From Medicago truncatula (lineage: Eukaryota; Streptophyta; Magnoliopsida; Fabales; Fabaceae): a stretch of DNA of 64,000 nucleotides. The translations under genes were made by a program, and so were the position numbers. Numbering within the stretch: position 1 is the stretch's first letter; every line of letters begins with the position of its first letter. Location of the stretch: the NCBI RefSeq assembly GCF_003473485.1, contig NC_053045.1, forward strand, positions 37,794,494-37,858,493, given 5' to 3'. The notes under the pieces are model-generated. The model ran no database searches and had not been told where the DNA came from. It saw only the letters and a program-made list of their open reading frames with translations. This document shows, in pieces, positions 43,901 through 56,368 of this stretch.

Positions 43901-45523
43901 AATCACAATTTACATGGCTTAACATGCATTGATCTTCATAGACTATATACATCAGAGACCTGATATTCAATCACAATTTACATGGGTGAATGCAAAATGG
44001 TTATTGGTTACTGCCATTCTTTCATAGCATGCAAAACAAAGAGAGACATTTTTGAGTTAGATTGATCTCATCAAATACATAATATATATGAAACCAGAAT
44101 TTTTAAACCGTACAAACTTCTTAAACCGCTAATCGGCAGAGCCTTGTTGACACCAAAATTATCCATTTGCTGAAACGTAATTGCTGGTTGTGAAAGGAAA
44201 TTCACAAATTCAACCGATATATACGATGGTATGAATATAATCTGATGCAAATGAATTTCAATGTTAGTAAGAAGGATATTTATAGGAGGTTCTCATCTAA
44301 TTATATGAATCGAATAGGTTGGTGGTTTATGTTAAAGTTGGTGGTTAACAACCTATTTGAGAGTGTCATACAAAGTCAGGAACTAAGTTGGTGGTTTATG
44401 TTAAAGTTGGTGGTTTACCATAAATAAACTCCGGACATCTTTGCAAATTTAGCGAGAGAAAAAAAAACAGAGAGAAATTAGACAGTGAATTCAATAATAT
44501 AATATCTCAATCAAATCTTTACATTTGAAACTTCATATTTGAAACAATCTCTTAGATAGAAAGATGTGTGCAAGCATAAGACAGTAATATGAAATCATTA
44601 TTCAGAGCACGTAATAAATCAAATATAGGTTCTAAAAGTGGCTTAAAATAAATAATATAACAGGAGAGTTCCAAATCATTGTTTGATACTAATTTTCGTT
44701 CAAATCACTACTGGTTGGCAATACAGTTACAAAAGCAAAGTAGCACCAAGCACCATCAATCTCAAAATCATCTTAGAGGTGGAGAGTGATTAGACTCATA
44801 ACACAATTCAATTCATAGAAAGAGAAAAGCAACCTTGAGAGAAACTTTGCAAAATTAGCAAATTTGAACAGCGGTGACTTCTTTCTCTTTATATGGAGTG
44901 GCAGGTTTTAGGTGGAAAAATTGTGTTGTTCTTTTTGTTTGCCTGGCTGATACGATGCCGCAGATGACAACGGCAAAAGTGATGTCGGAATCGAGAGCAT
45001 CGGTGAAGGGCGACGACAGGAGAGAGCTGCGGCGACGGAGAGAGCGGCAGCGACAGAGAATTTTGTTTGAATGTCTGAGAGTGAGGTGGAAGATGAACAA
45101 CTCAAAGGGGAAAGAGATTTTTTTGAGTAAAAGCAATCTGAATTCTAACACATAAAGAAGGAATAATGGGAGAGGAGATAAGAGAACTAAAAAATGAAGG
45201 AGAAAGAGGTGGACATCGATAAGTGTGGAGTCAATTTGGGAATTGGAGGATAATTAATGAGTCAAAACTTGGATAAGTGCATAAGAAATATACATCAAAT
45301 TTGAAAGTTTGACTCAGATTAGATCAAAGGATGAGATGCATGCTCAGCCAAATGATGAGATCCAACGGCCTCCCTTGTTTTGGAGCCAAAACCATTTAGG
45401 TTTACGGTTTGCAAAGTCATGAGCAATGTTAACAAAGATTAGATATAAGTATGATGAACTTATTGCTATGTACGCTAAACATTTCCCACATTATCCGAAA
45501 TTTGGACGAGTTCAATTCAAATA
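43900..45523. other. Intergenic or Helitron-internal DNA with a GC-richer island
   Basis: A 29-bp unit GTTGGTGGTTTATGTTAAAG... occurs twice (about 44319 and 44388). At 44860-45150 a GC-richer stretch with 'cggcgacggagagagcggcagcgac' has open frames on both strands but no domain. Confidence 0.4.
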
Positions 45524-45708
45524 GAGAAATGATATTTGTACAACCATTTTGGTATAACTTTTGTACAACTTTCTCTTTCATACTTACATTATATTTTTAT
45601 TCTCTCTCTTATTTATTCTCTCTCCATTATTTTTAACCAATAAGAAGGGAGAGCAACAATGTTGTCTCAAAAGTTGTACCAAAATAATTGTTCAAATATC
45701 ATTGCTCT
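45524..45708. mobile_element. 185-bp MITE with 8-bp TSD
   Basis: Inverted ends GAGAAATGATATTTG.ACAACCATTTTGGTA and complement. TTCAAATA duplications lie at 45516-45523 and 45709-45716. The TSD length suggests hAT. Confidence 0.8.
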
Positions 45709-46148
45709 TTCAAATAATTTAAAATGAGGGTACCCAAAATTGTGAAATTTAGGACCAAAATTTAGAAGAAAAATATGATAATTAAAATTTTAAAAAATGG
45801 ACAGCATAACATCGAATCCCTTGAACGACAATTATGTAATTGAAATTTCGACACAAAAAATAAATGGTAATTTTATAAATCTCTCTAACACTATCTCTTC
45901 TCTGATCCACCCTCGCGACCCACACAACTCAATCACCCTCTTTTAAACTCAGTAGTTGGTGATTGGTCGTTGATATAGGAGATTTACTATGTCGATCATC
46001 GATGGTAGAGAGATACTAATGGGTGTGTGAGAGAAATGTCGTATCAAGGAGTGAGAGTTGTAGAGAATGAAGACAACGTCGATGACTAATGAAAAAACTC
46101 ATACATACAAGAGAGAGCACACAATTAGAGATAGGAGGGAGATAATAA

Positions 46149-46534
46149 GGCTAAATTGCATTTTTTATCCCTTAACTATTTAGGTAGTATCGCTTTGGTC
46201 CCTTAATTAAAATTCGATTTATTTTGGTCCCTTAACTTTTCTCTGTTACACATGTTGGTCCTTTCTGTTAGTTTTAATTCAAAAAGGTTAGGTTTTCTTC
46301 ATCTTCTTCTCCTCTTTTTCATCTTCATATCATCTCCATCAACCTTCAACAACAAGAATCCCAGAAAAATTCTAGAAAAAATGAATAAAATCTAACGTTT
46401 TTGAATTAAAACTAACGGAAAAGACCAAAATGTGTAACAGATAGAAGTTAAGAGACCAAAATAAATCGAATTTTAATTAAGGGACCAAAGCGATACTACC
46501 TAAATAGTTAAGGGACCAAAAATACAATTTAGTC
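46149..46534. mobile_element. 386-bp long-TIR MITE, 9-bp TSD
   Basis: Arms GGCTAAATTGCATTTTTTATCCCTTAACTATTTAGGTAGTATCGC and complement. AGATAATAA duplications lie at 46140-46148 and 46535-46543. Confidence 0.85.
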
Positions 46535-46628
46535 AGATAATAAATTGTTTGCATATATTATGTGTCAATTTTTTTATATTCATTTAACATTTCTTATTTT
46601 CCTTAAAAGAAGTTCTTCATTAAAAAAT

Positions 46629-46989
46629 GGGCAATGCTAACCACTGCCCCCGGAGCACCGGATAAGGAACAATTAATTCATGGGTTCCATTTATTTTACG
46701 ACAATCAAAATGTAAAATAAATCAACTAATTAAGATTAATAAAAACTATATTCAATACTCTCAATTCTCAAATTCATGGCTATTACTACACACGCATCCT
46801 TTCCATCTCAAATGGCTATCTCGGTACCATATTTCTCCAGCTTTTAATAATTTTAACAGTACTAAATGCATCGTTTCCATATTTTAATTAAGTTGACTAT
46901 CTTTTCATTTTAATTGAAGTAAATTAAATGAGACTCATCAATTTTATTATTCTTTAACCGTGCTCCGAGAGCACCGGTTAACAACACCC
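46629..46989. mobile_element. ~360-bp MITE upstream of the first DP gene
   Basis: Inverted ends GGGCAATGCTAACCACTGCCCCCGGAGCACCGG and CCGTGCTCCGAGAGCACCGGTTAACAACACCC. A flanking TAAAAAAT at both sides may be an 8-bp TSD (offset by one base at the right). It ends about 370 bp before the DP start codon. Confidence 0.65.
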
Positions 46990-47362
46990 TTAAAAAATTG
47001 ATAAAATTAAAAGACTAAAAGTGCAATTAATCATTTTTGTTAGTTTACATAAATTTAAGGGCAAAATTGGCGGATGCTTACGATTTAGGAGTTATGCTTA
47101 TGCAGGTAGGATAGGTTGCATAAAAATAAATTTAGGAGCGAAATGAAACCGTATTCGTATTTCGTGCCCCCGCGTTCCCAAAGATCTCCTCTTTCCCTCG
47201 TCAATAACCGCCGTCGTTAATCCATCACAACCCCACCTCCCCTCTCTCTCTCTCAATTTTTCAATTTCGTATTCACATTCCTTCTTCATATTGCGTGCCC
47301 TAGGGTTTTTCTCCCTTCGTGTTCGATCAATTTAGCTTCAAAATCGAAACTGGTCACGATAG

Positions 47363-50300
47363 ATGGGAACTCAGCCGCATCAATCGTCTGTGGACGAAGA
47401 GGATGAGGAATTGATGGGTTGTGGAACTACGATTTCGGGACAATCAGGCTCAACCAGCAGGAGTGCCGGGTTACCGTCTAGCCGGAGTGAGCAGACCACG
47501 GGGACAGCCGCCGGTGATAACGCTGCTCTCAAATTGAATCATCTTGATATACAGGATGATGATGCTGCATCACAGGCAGTAGTTGCGTGAGTCTTCTCCA
47601 ATCTTTGCACTTTCTAGATTAATTGCATTTTATTGTTTACGTGATGCAAATTGCTATTTTATAAATCCGATTTTATGTTTGGTTTAGCTTGGGATGAAAT
47701 TCTGGTGATTTTTTGTGTTAATGTTCTATGCATGTGTTAGATTTCGATTTAGGGTTTAATTTTGTCAAGATTTTCAATTAGTAAAAAGGAAAATGATATA
47801 TTGGACTTGAATTTGGCTATACAAAACTTCCAAGGGTAAATTTTATCCAAGGCTCTAAAAACCGGTTCGTTATAGGTAGTGTCTGATACCGTTTTAACAT
47901 AGTGAACAAAAACTACGGACGCTGCTGCAGTAAATGGCAGAGAACAAATTTATTGTTAAACTTGTTTTTTTTTTTTTTTTATGCTCTTGTCTCTTCTTAA
48001 AACATTAAAACCTGAATTAGTTAGTGGTTAATTTGGTTTTTAAACGAAACAAATTCATTGCAAAATTATGAAAAGAATTACAGGTATGAAATTATGAAGA
48101 AATTAAGTTGATAGTAAAAATAGTTTTAAGATTTGTGCAATGTTGTGATTAATTCACACCACGACAACCACAATCTGTAACGCAACATCAGTAACAGGCT
48201 ACCAGCCAAAATCGTGAAATCCTTAACGTGACCGCGATTCAAAACCTTTTTATCTATATCCATACTCTGTGGTTTTACAACTCCTGTCAATTCTTTGTTT
48301 TTATTATTATTTATCACTATTATTTTTTATTGATTCTTACCCACTCAATGTTTACGCAGTACCAAGAAGAAAAAGCGACGGGCTGTTGGAGGTGATAAGA
48401 ATGGAAGAGGGCTCCGGCAATTTAGTATGAAAGGTTTTTCATCTGTCTTGTTTGACCACTTTGATCTTTAACTTTTTACTAGTAATTTACTTTATCCTTG
48501 CAATGTTGCACGTATGAGGCGTTTGAAACAACTTATTTGAACTTATGACATAAACATTTGTGTAAGGGTTTGGAAAATTTATGAAAATAGCTTATTATAT
48601 GTCATAAGCTCCTCACAATAGCTTATCGAAGCAATTTATACAGAGCTTATGCAGAGTTTGTATTAATTTTTTTGACTGTTGAAATATTTTATGCATAAGC
48701 TCTTGGATGATAAAAAACTTATTGAAATAGCACTTAATTAACTTATTTACTGAAATGACCCCTTAGTATGCTGAATGTGAGTATTTAGACGATAGTTGTG
48801 AAATTTACAGCAGTGGTTCTTTTGTTTCGCAAACAGAGTTTTATTTTATTCAGGCCATTTTGACAATTTTCTTTACTTTTTGGTTTTCCCCCCTCTCTAA
48901 TTTCCTGTTGATTTTCTGCAGTGTGTGAGAAGGTAGAAAGTAAAGGAAGAACAACTTACAATGAGGTTAGGCCTTTACTTTAAACCAGTTTTTTACCACG
49001 TTAAAAGCACAGTTCTCAATCATGGATAGCAAAGCAGAGCAACCAACTCAAAAAATGCTATAGCGGGAATACCGCGTTCTAAAATATAAAGTCTTTTATA
49101 CAGATTTAATAAATGATTCTATAAATACATACATGTTGGAAATGTAGACTAACTACTAAGAGTTCATGTATATCATAGAATAGAATCGTCACCTTCAATT
49201 AGTTTTTTAAATATGTTTTGTCAGTGATTAAGCACGGTGTTTTTTTTGGGATCAAGTTGTCTGTGGTAATTATTAGCCTCAGAAACTGGTAGTGGACTTG
49301 AAGCCTGCCTGCCTGCCCATTTCATGTTGTGATTTATCATTCATCCATATTACGTATATCTTTTTTTTTTTTTTCCTAACAGTTATTAATCCTTATTTCC
49401 TATTTTTTTTTTTTTAAAAAAAAAATATAGGTGGCAGATGAACTTGTGGCTGAATTTTCTGATCCAAGCAATGGTGGTTTGTCCCCTGATCAGGTTTTCT
49501 TATCTTCACTAACAATTTCAATATTATTTGCTATTTACACATTAAGGTGTAAGATAAATCTTATGAACTTATTTTTTTGGGGAAAATGAAACTTTTCAGC
49601 AACAATACGATGAGAAAAACATCCGTCGAAGGGTCTATGATGCTCTGAATGTTCTTATGGCTATGGATATTATTTCCAAGGATAAAAAAGAAATACAATG
49701 GAAGGGTCTTCCTCGTACCAGTCTGAGTGATATTGAAGAACTAAAGGTTTGGTCTTCTTTAGCTGTATCTTTTCTCTATGCGTGGCTTATTCTTTACCTT
49801 CAGCAATGTTCTGATCTAATCCAAAAATATAAATTTGATTAAATAGACACAGCGTCTTGGGCTCAGGAGTAGAATTGAAAGGAAAGCAGCCTATCTGCAG
49901 GAGCTTGAGCAGCAAGTAAGTCCAGCCCACTCTAATTGATTTACTACCAGAATGCTAACCTGGACCTGGATTGCTATTTTTAAAATTTGCACTTGATTAT
50001 AAGAGATTCTATCAAACCACGCTGTTTTTGTGTTGTTCAGTTTCTGTTTGCTAACTGCTTTTATTATTGCTACAAGTTTGTAGGTCTTCAGAACCTTATC
50101 CAACGAAATGAACAATTATATAGCTCAGGAAATCCTCCCAGTGGAGGTGTATCTTTACCTTTTATTCTGGTTCAGGTATACCATCATCTCAGTATCTGCC
50201 TTTTTTGGTCATTTTGTCCAGTAGAAAATGTTGTTCAATTATGCCTTGGATGATAATATATTACATTGATATGAACTCACTACTGAGCATATTACATGAA

Positions 50301-51258
50301 CTTGAGTAGTTGACTTGGATTTTGACTTATGAACATTTTAATTATGAAGTATTATTATGAACATAGATCTTATCCAGCTGGTTAGTGAATTAACTAGAAA
50401 TAATTTTCCCTTTTTTTGGACATTCGTTTGGATTTTATCGACCAAAAGTTACTGCTATATACTAGATGGATTTTATCAGCTCATATTGTCAAGTTCAGCT
50501 TACTCTGGTTGCCTATTTTATGGGTCTATGTTATGGGTTTATACGGAGAATTCCCGGTCATGGATCTTAGAAAGTTGCTAATTATTTTAATGAATAATAT
50601 GCTCATCCTGTTGGCTGCCGTGATGTGGCTCCTACTGGTGCTGATATTTGATTAATCTCATGCTTCTAAAATCTGTAGACACGTCCTCATGCAACTGTTG
50701 AAGTGGAAATATCAGAAGACATGCAGCTTGTTCATTTTGATTTCAATAGGTAAAGCTTCACTTGCTTTACTTGTCATTATTTGAGTTATGATGTGATTAG
50801 CTTTAGGTTTGTACGCTGTCTTAATGTTTAGACTTCCTAATTTTGTGGTATCATAAAGTCCGGAAAGTGGAAACTAGTGTATCCTATTGTGGTCAAACAC
50901 TCGGACTACTAAAAGAATTTTCAAGTAGATAAGTCTTGGGAGGTAGTTACGGTGGTGTGGTGCTTTTGTCCCTGTGTTGGAAAATGTATCTGCCACTTAT
51001 TTATGTTTACTTCTCTGCAGTTCTCCTTTCGAGCTGCATGACGACAATTATGTTCTCAAGGCAATGGATTTTGGTGGGGGTGAGAGACCGCAGAGTGACA
51101 ATGTTACACACAATATTGCGGATGGAGGGGAAGGTTCTAGCATGTCAGGCATGTATCAATCACAGGTTCCTCAGTCAGTTTCAAACATGTTAGTTAGGCC
51201 TCCGACATCACCTCCACTCCCTGGAATATTAAAGGCAAGAGTTAAGCAAGAGCATTGA
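47363..51258 (+). CDS. DPB: E2F dimerisation partner DP, copy 1 (342 aa, 9 exons)
   Basis: Exons 47363-47586, 48360-48433, 48922-48965, 49431-49493, 49600-49746, 49847-49915, 50077-50175, 50679-50749 and 51021-51258 join in phase. Residues ~92-174 are the winged-helix DNA-binding domain ([64 protein letters not shown]), with the conserved [11 protein letters not shown] helix. Residues ~185-275 form the dimerisation region ([58 protein letters not shown]). The N-terminus is acidic and Ser/Gly-rich ([17 protein letters not shown]). The tail ends [12 protein letters not shown] proteins pair with E2F to bind TTTSSCGC sites of S-phase genes in the nucleus. The gene symbol follows the Arabidopsis DPB type and is an inference. 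A near-identical copy lies 1.65 kb downstream. Confidence 0.95.
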
Positions 51259-52645
51259 TCTGCAAGTTCATGATATCATCTCACCTTACTTAAGCATGTC
51301 TGTATATTGTGTAAAGAAATTTACCGAATTATAGACCTTCATAATAGTTAGTCATCAGTACAGCTTTGGTAGGTCAGAAGCAGATCGGTCTGTTAGTTTC
51401 TTTATCGTTTGGGGTAGACTGGCAAATTCTTTGCCTACCATTTATCATTTACTACATTTACTGAATTTTTTTCACCGCATATTTTTACCGTAACTCCCCT
51501 TCCCCCCATGTAGTAAGAGAGAATCAGTTGTAATAAATCGGTAACCTATACAACATAGGTTACTTTCGGGATTCACTAATTTACAGGGTAAATTGCTAAG
51601 TTTTCCAGTTTATATGAATGAATATATACGATATATTGGTTGGTATTTGGACCAATGCATCTTGCTTGTCTTGTTGCTTGTGTTGTTGGTATTTTCAACA
51701 TCCCTTCCGTTTCGTACTGTCCATATTAGTTTATCATCGAAATACCAAGTAATTTAGCAAGTCTAGTGGGAAATTGATTGGTCTCCATGACTGCAATGCC
51801 CATCTCTGCATTTGCTCAAGTATTGATTTTTACTTGAAAGTAATACAAAGTTAAAATTAAAAAGTAGGGCTGAAAATGAATCGAGTCGATTCAAACTTGA
51901 CTCGGCTCAACTCGATAAAAGTTGTTTTAGTTTGAAACTTGACTTGAGTTTGCGAAAATCTCGGTTTGACTTGTTATCTCGAATGATATATTTCAAAAGT
52001 CAAATTTTTTGAACATTTTACCTATAATCAAATAATTTAGGGTCCCACAAATCCGACATATCACTTAGTACAATATTCCATAAAATCAAATTTTTAAAAC
52101 TTTTTACCTATAGTCAAAAGTCAAACATAACTTTTTACTTATTGCATTACGCTAATGATAATTAACATTGCTCAATAGTATATTGTTCAATTATCTCAAA
52201 TCTAAATGGCGTTGTTTTTATAGATAACGACATCTCTATGTTCCGTACACCTCAATTTCTACATAATATTTTCATAGAATTATTCAATGTTTGAGGTCTA
52301 CATCAAAATATTGAACAATGGGCTATCCATGACAACAAAATCACACCATATTTCACATCACATAATACTTTTGTGTTTTCTAAAAAATCAATATTTTAAT
52401 GTCAACAAATCATTTATCAAAAATCACATATTTACCTTTTCATCACCAATTTATATAGAAGGTTGACTCAGTTGATAAAAAGATAGTACATACTTTGTAA
52501 GAACGTGAGTTTAACTTCTGTTATAGATTATTAATCTATTAACATTCACTTAGTCTTAAAATTTATTGTCGAAGTTCACTCGAAAATTTATTCTAGAAAA
52601 ATTAGAGTTGGATACACTTTAAACCTTGAGTAGGGATACTAGGGA
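51259..52645. other. DP copy 1 3' UTR and spacer between the DP copies
   Basis: The first ~450 bp resemble the 3' flank of copy 2 (tctgcaag.tcatgatatc..., gcatgtctgta...gtaaagaaatt), so the duplication includes the 3' UTR. Around 52460-52515 there is a SINE-like 'ttgactcagttgataaaaagatag...aacgtgagttt'. No gene. Confidence 0.55.
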
Positions 52646-52767
52646 TTGGAGAATTTAGGAGTACCGCATTCGTATTTCGTGCTGCTACTCAACAAACAAA
52701 CCCCGCTCTCCCCTCAATCAGATCTACTTTTTCCCTCACCGGTAACCACCATCCCTCACCGCCGTAC

Positions 52768-52776
52768 TTTCCCGCC
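52768..52776 (+). promoter_or_regulatory. Canonical E2F-binding site in the DP copy 2 leader
   Basis: TTTCCCGCC, a perfect match to the E2F/DP consensus TTTSSCGC, lies about 134 bp before the ATG. The aligned region of copy 1 lacks it. Feedback control by E2F/DP is an inference. Confidence 0.6.
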
Positions 52777-52909
52777 CTTTCCCTTCTTCAATTTCATTTT
52801 CGCAATTCTTTCATTTTTCACATCCTACAACTCAAATTCTCCCTCTGCACTCGATCATTTCACCTCAGAAAACGAAACTACAACTGAATTAGGGTTTTGT
52901 TGCCAAACG

Positions 52910-55900
52910 ATGGGAACAAGATCGCAGCAATCGTGTGTCGACGAAGATGAGGAGGAATTTATCGGTTGTGGAACTACGATTTCGGGACAATCAGGCTCAA
53001 CCAGCAGGAGTGCCGGCGGGTTAGCGTCTAGCCGAAGCGAGCAGACGATTGGGACAGCCGCCGGTGATAACACTGCTCTCAGATTGAATCATCTTGATAT
53101 ACAGGATGATGATGCTGCTTCCCAAGGAGTAGTTGCGTAAGTTCTATTGCATTAGTATATTCTTCATGTCATCCAAATTATGTGATCATGCATTAGTTCC
53201 TAGTTTCAATTTTATGCATCTGATGCAAATTGCTTATGGTTATGCATTATCTATGCAGTAGCAAGAAGAAAAAGAGAGGCCAACAACGAGCTACCGGAGG
53301 TGATAAAAGTGGAAGAGGGCTTCGCCAATTTAGCATGAAAGGTTTTTTATCTGTCTCTTTTGACCAATTTCGTAATTTAACATATAGTTCATGCGCCTAG
53401 CAAACTATGAAGCCTGGATACTAGTACGGATGTGGGTGCGATACAGTATGAATACATGAGAAATTTTGAAATTCAGGATACATACTGTACTGTCTTGATA
53501 TCTTAACTAAAAATTTATAATAAAACTTATATACATGCAAAAAAGATCCATTGATGAATGATGATTCTTCGTTAACATATAATTATAATGATAACGATTT
53601 ACAAAAAAAAATGTTTGTGATCGATTTTATTTTTTTTTCAAATTTTTTTCAAACTCGATACATGTATATCTCCACTAATTTCTCACATGTACCCTAGTTA
53701 AGTATTCTAAATATGTATCCGTGAGTATCCTTGAAGTATTTCATATGTATCTGGTAAAATATTTTATTTGAAATAAAATAAATAATTTAGATACTTCTAG
53801 AGTGCATATCCATGAGTATCCGTGAAGTATAGGTATCCAATAGGTATCCGATACGTATGTCTCCAATTTGGATTATCCAGGCTTCGTAGCTAGCAAAGCA
53901 CATTTAGTATGCAGAGTATTGAGACATCGATTGCGAAATTTGTAGAAGTGATGTCTAGATTCCTATGCTTTGTAAATAGAGATTAATATTGTGAGGTCAT
54001 GCTGACAATTTTCTTTCTGGATTAGCTTCTAACTTATTTTTGGTTCTTTGTAGTGTGTGAGAAGGTAGAAAGTAAAGGAAGAACAACTTACAATGAGGTT
54101 AGCTGGTTACTTTAAGTCAGTTTTTGCTATGTTGAAATTGATATCTTGCTTCGTATGGTGAATTATATGGTCAGAATTATGTTCGTATGATAATTATCAT
54201 GATAGCTTTTGGGGATGAAGGTGATCATGGTAATTGTTATTGGGTCAAGAACTTGTGGGCTTGTATGATGCCTTTTATCATCCGTCCATAATCCATATTG
54301 TCTATCTGACTATCTCTTTCTTACTAGTCATTATTCCTGTTTTCCCAGTTTATTTCTTGACTTTAATGTGATTATTTTTATATTGTAGGTGGCAGATGAA
54401 CTTGTGGCTGAATTTGCTGATCCAATCAACAGTGTTTTGACCCCCGATAAGGTTTTCTCTCCTTCAATTGCGTTTGCCATTCAAAATTTCAGATATTTAT
54501 TATGTAAGTTATAGAAGTATTGTAGACTTACTTTTTGTGGGGATTGGACATTTGTCAGCAACAATATGATGAGAAAAACATTCGTCGAAGGGTCTATGAT
54601 GCTCTGAATGTTCTCATGGCAATGGATATTATTTCTAAGGATAAAAAGGAAATTCAATGGAAGGGTCTTCCTCGTACTAGTCTGAATGATATTGAAGAGC
54701 TAAAGGTTTGCCCACAGTCTTGAGTTGTAACTTTTTTTGCTCCATGTGTCTTATGCTTTACCTGCAATGATATTCTGAGCTAATCCTAAAATTCAATGAA
54801 GGACCATTTTAATTGCTTAATTTGATTTAACAGACAGAGCGTCTTGGGCTCAGGAATAGAATTGAAAGGAAATCATCCTATTTGCAGGAGCTAGAGGAAC
54901 AAGTAAGTCCATCCTACTCAGAATATATTTAATATGGGAATGAGATCCTTTGCTGCATTTGAAATTGCACTTGATTATAATTACTTCATTTTGTAGTGTT
55001 CAGTTTCTGTTTGCTAACTACTTGCATTGTTGCATCAAGTTTGTAGGTCTTCAGAACCTTGTTAAACGAAATGAACAATTATATAGCTCTGGAAATCCTC
55101 CCAGTGGAGGTGTATCTTTACCCTTTATTCTGGTACAGGTAAACCATCATCTCAACTTCCTCTATTGTTTTGTTTTGTTTCCCATAGGCTCCCTTCACTG
55201 GAGGTAATAATGTTTGACACTAAATGTGGGCACCTCTTCCAGCCGGGTTTTGCGTTATGGGAGACTAGCCTCTTCTGCTATACCCAACCTCAGTTGGTGC
55301 CTCTTTTGGTTATTTTGTCCAGTAGCAAATGTTGCCAATTTTTCCTTGGATCTTCAATTGTATGATTGACACCAATTCACTGCACAACATGTACTGAATT
55401 AGTTGACTTGAATTTTAAATTATTAAATTTATTGTGAGATGGTTTCTCATTCCAGTTGCTTAGTGAATTCATAGAAATACCTTTTTCCCGCTTTTGTGAG
55501 CATTTGTATTTTGTTTGAATTTGTCTACTGAATGTAACAGCTACACACACTATGAACTAGAGATATTTTATCAGCTCATTTGGTTAAGTTAACTTTACTC
55601 TGGTTGCCTTTTGGCTTTATATCTGCTCAATGCTATGTCGGGTCTATATGTTAAATTCTTGGCCACAGGAAAGTTTATAACTTGATAATTTTAATGAAGA
55701 ATCTGCTTCTCCTGCTGGCGGATGTGATATGGCTCTTAGTGGTATTACCATTTGATTAATCTCATATCTCTGGCTTTTTAAAACTGTAGACACGTCCTCA
55801 TGCAACTGTTGAAGTGGAAATATCAGAAGACATGCAGCTTGTTCATTTTGATTTTAATAGGTAAAGCTTCACTTTCCTTTGGCATTCTTTCTAAGTTATG

Positions 55901-56368
55901 GCGTGATTATCTAGGTCTGATGTTGTCTTATTCATTGTGAAGACTTCCTAATTAAGTATCGTCATAAAATCAGTAATTTGGAACTAGTGTCTCCTATTAT
56001 GGCCAAATAGAGGCCACTAAAAGAATTTTCATGTAGAGTTTCTGGGAGGCTGTTATGGTGGCATTGCTTTTGTGTCTTTGTCGTGAGATGTACTGCCACT
56101 TCCTATTTATATTTACTCTCTTTTCTCTTTCTGCAGTACTCCTTTTGAGTTGCATGATGACAATTATGTGCTCAAGGCAATGGAATTTGGTGATAGAACA
56201 CAGAGTGATATTGTTACACACAATGTTACAGATGGAGGGGAAGGTTCTAGCATGTCAGGCATGCATCAGTCACAGGTTCCTCCTTCAGCTTCAAGCGTGT
56301 CAACTAGACCTCCAACATCACCTCCACTCCCTGGAATATTAAAAGCAAGAGTCAAACAAGAGCATTGA
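52910..56368 (+). CDS. DPB: E2F dimerisation partner DP, copy 2 (344 aa, 9 exons)
   Basis: Exons 52910-53136, 53259-53341, 54054-54097, 54389-54451, 54559-54705, 54834-54902, 55040-55138, 55790-55860 and 56137-56368. Exons 3-8 have the same lengths as in copy 1. The protein differs mainly in the acidic N-terminus ([20 protein letters not shown]), a three-residue longer exon 2 ([13 protein letters not shown]) and the Ser-rich tail ([19 protein letters not shown]). The DNA-binding helix ([19 protein letters not shown]) and dimerisation block ([20 protein letters not shown]) are intact. The open frame extends upstream to 52646, but ATG 52910 fits the family start and copy 1. Both copies look functional. 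Intron 2 carries a MITE absent from copy 1. Confidence 0.95.
53405..53889. mobile_element. 485-bp hAT-like MITE in DP copy 2 intron 2
   Basis: Ends CTATGAAGCCTGGATAC and complement of CTACGAAGCCTGGATAA. Exact 8-bp CTAGCAAA duplications lie at 53397-53404 and 53890-53897. The inner text repeats 'gagtatccgtgaagtat'-like units. Confidence 0.85.

Noticed and set aside
44855..45155. Overlapping frames of 65-98 codons on both strands in a GC-richer island
   Set aside because: Frames on opposite strands share composition bias (CGG/GAG repeats) and have no domain. They are probably shadows of an untranslated or repeat-derived segment.
52646..52909. Upstream in-frame extension of DP copy 2 (start at 52646)
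   Set aside because: The copy 1 alignment and the family start at MGT... support ATG 52910. The extension covers the leader with the E2F site.
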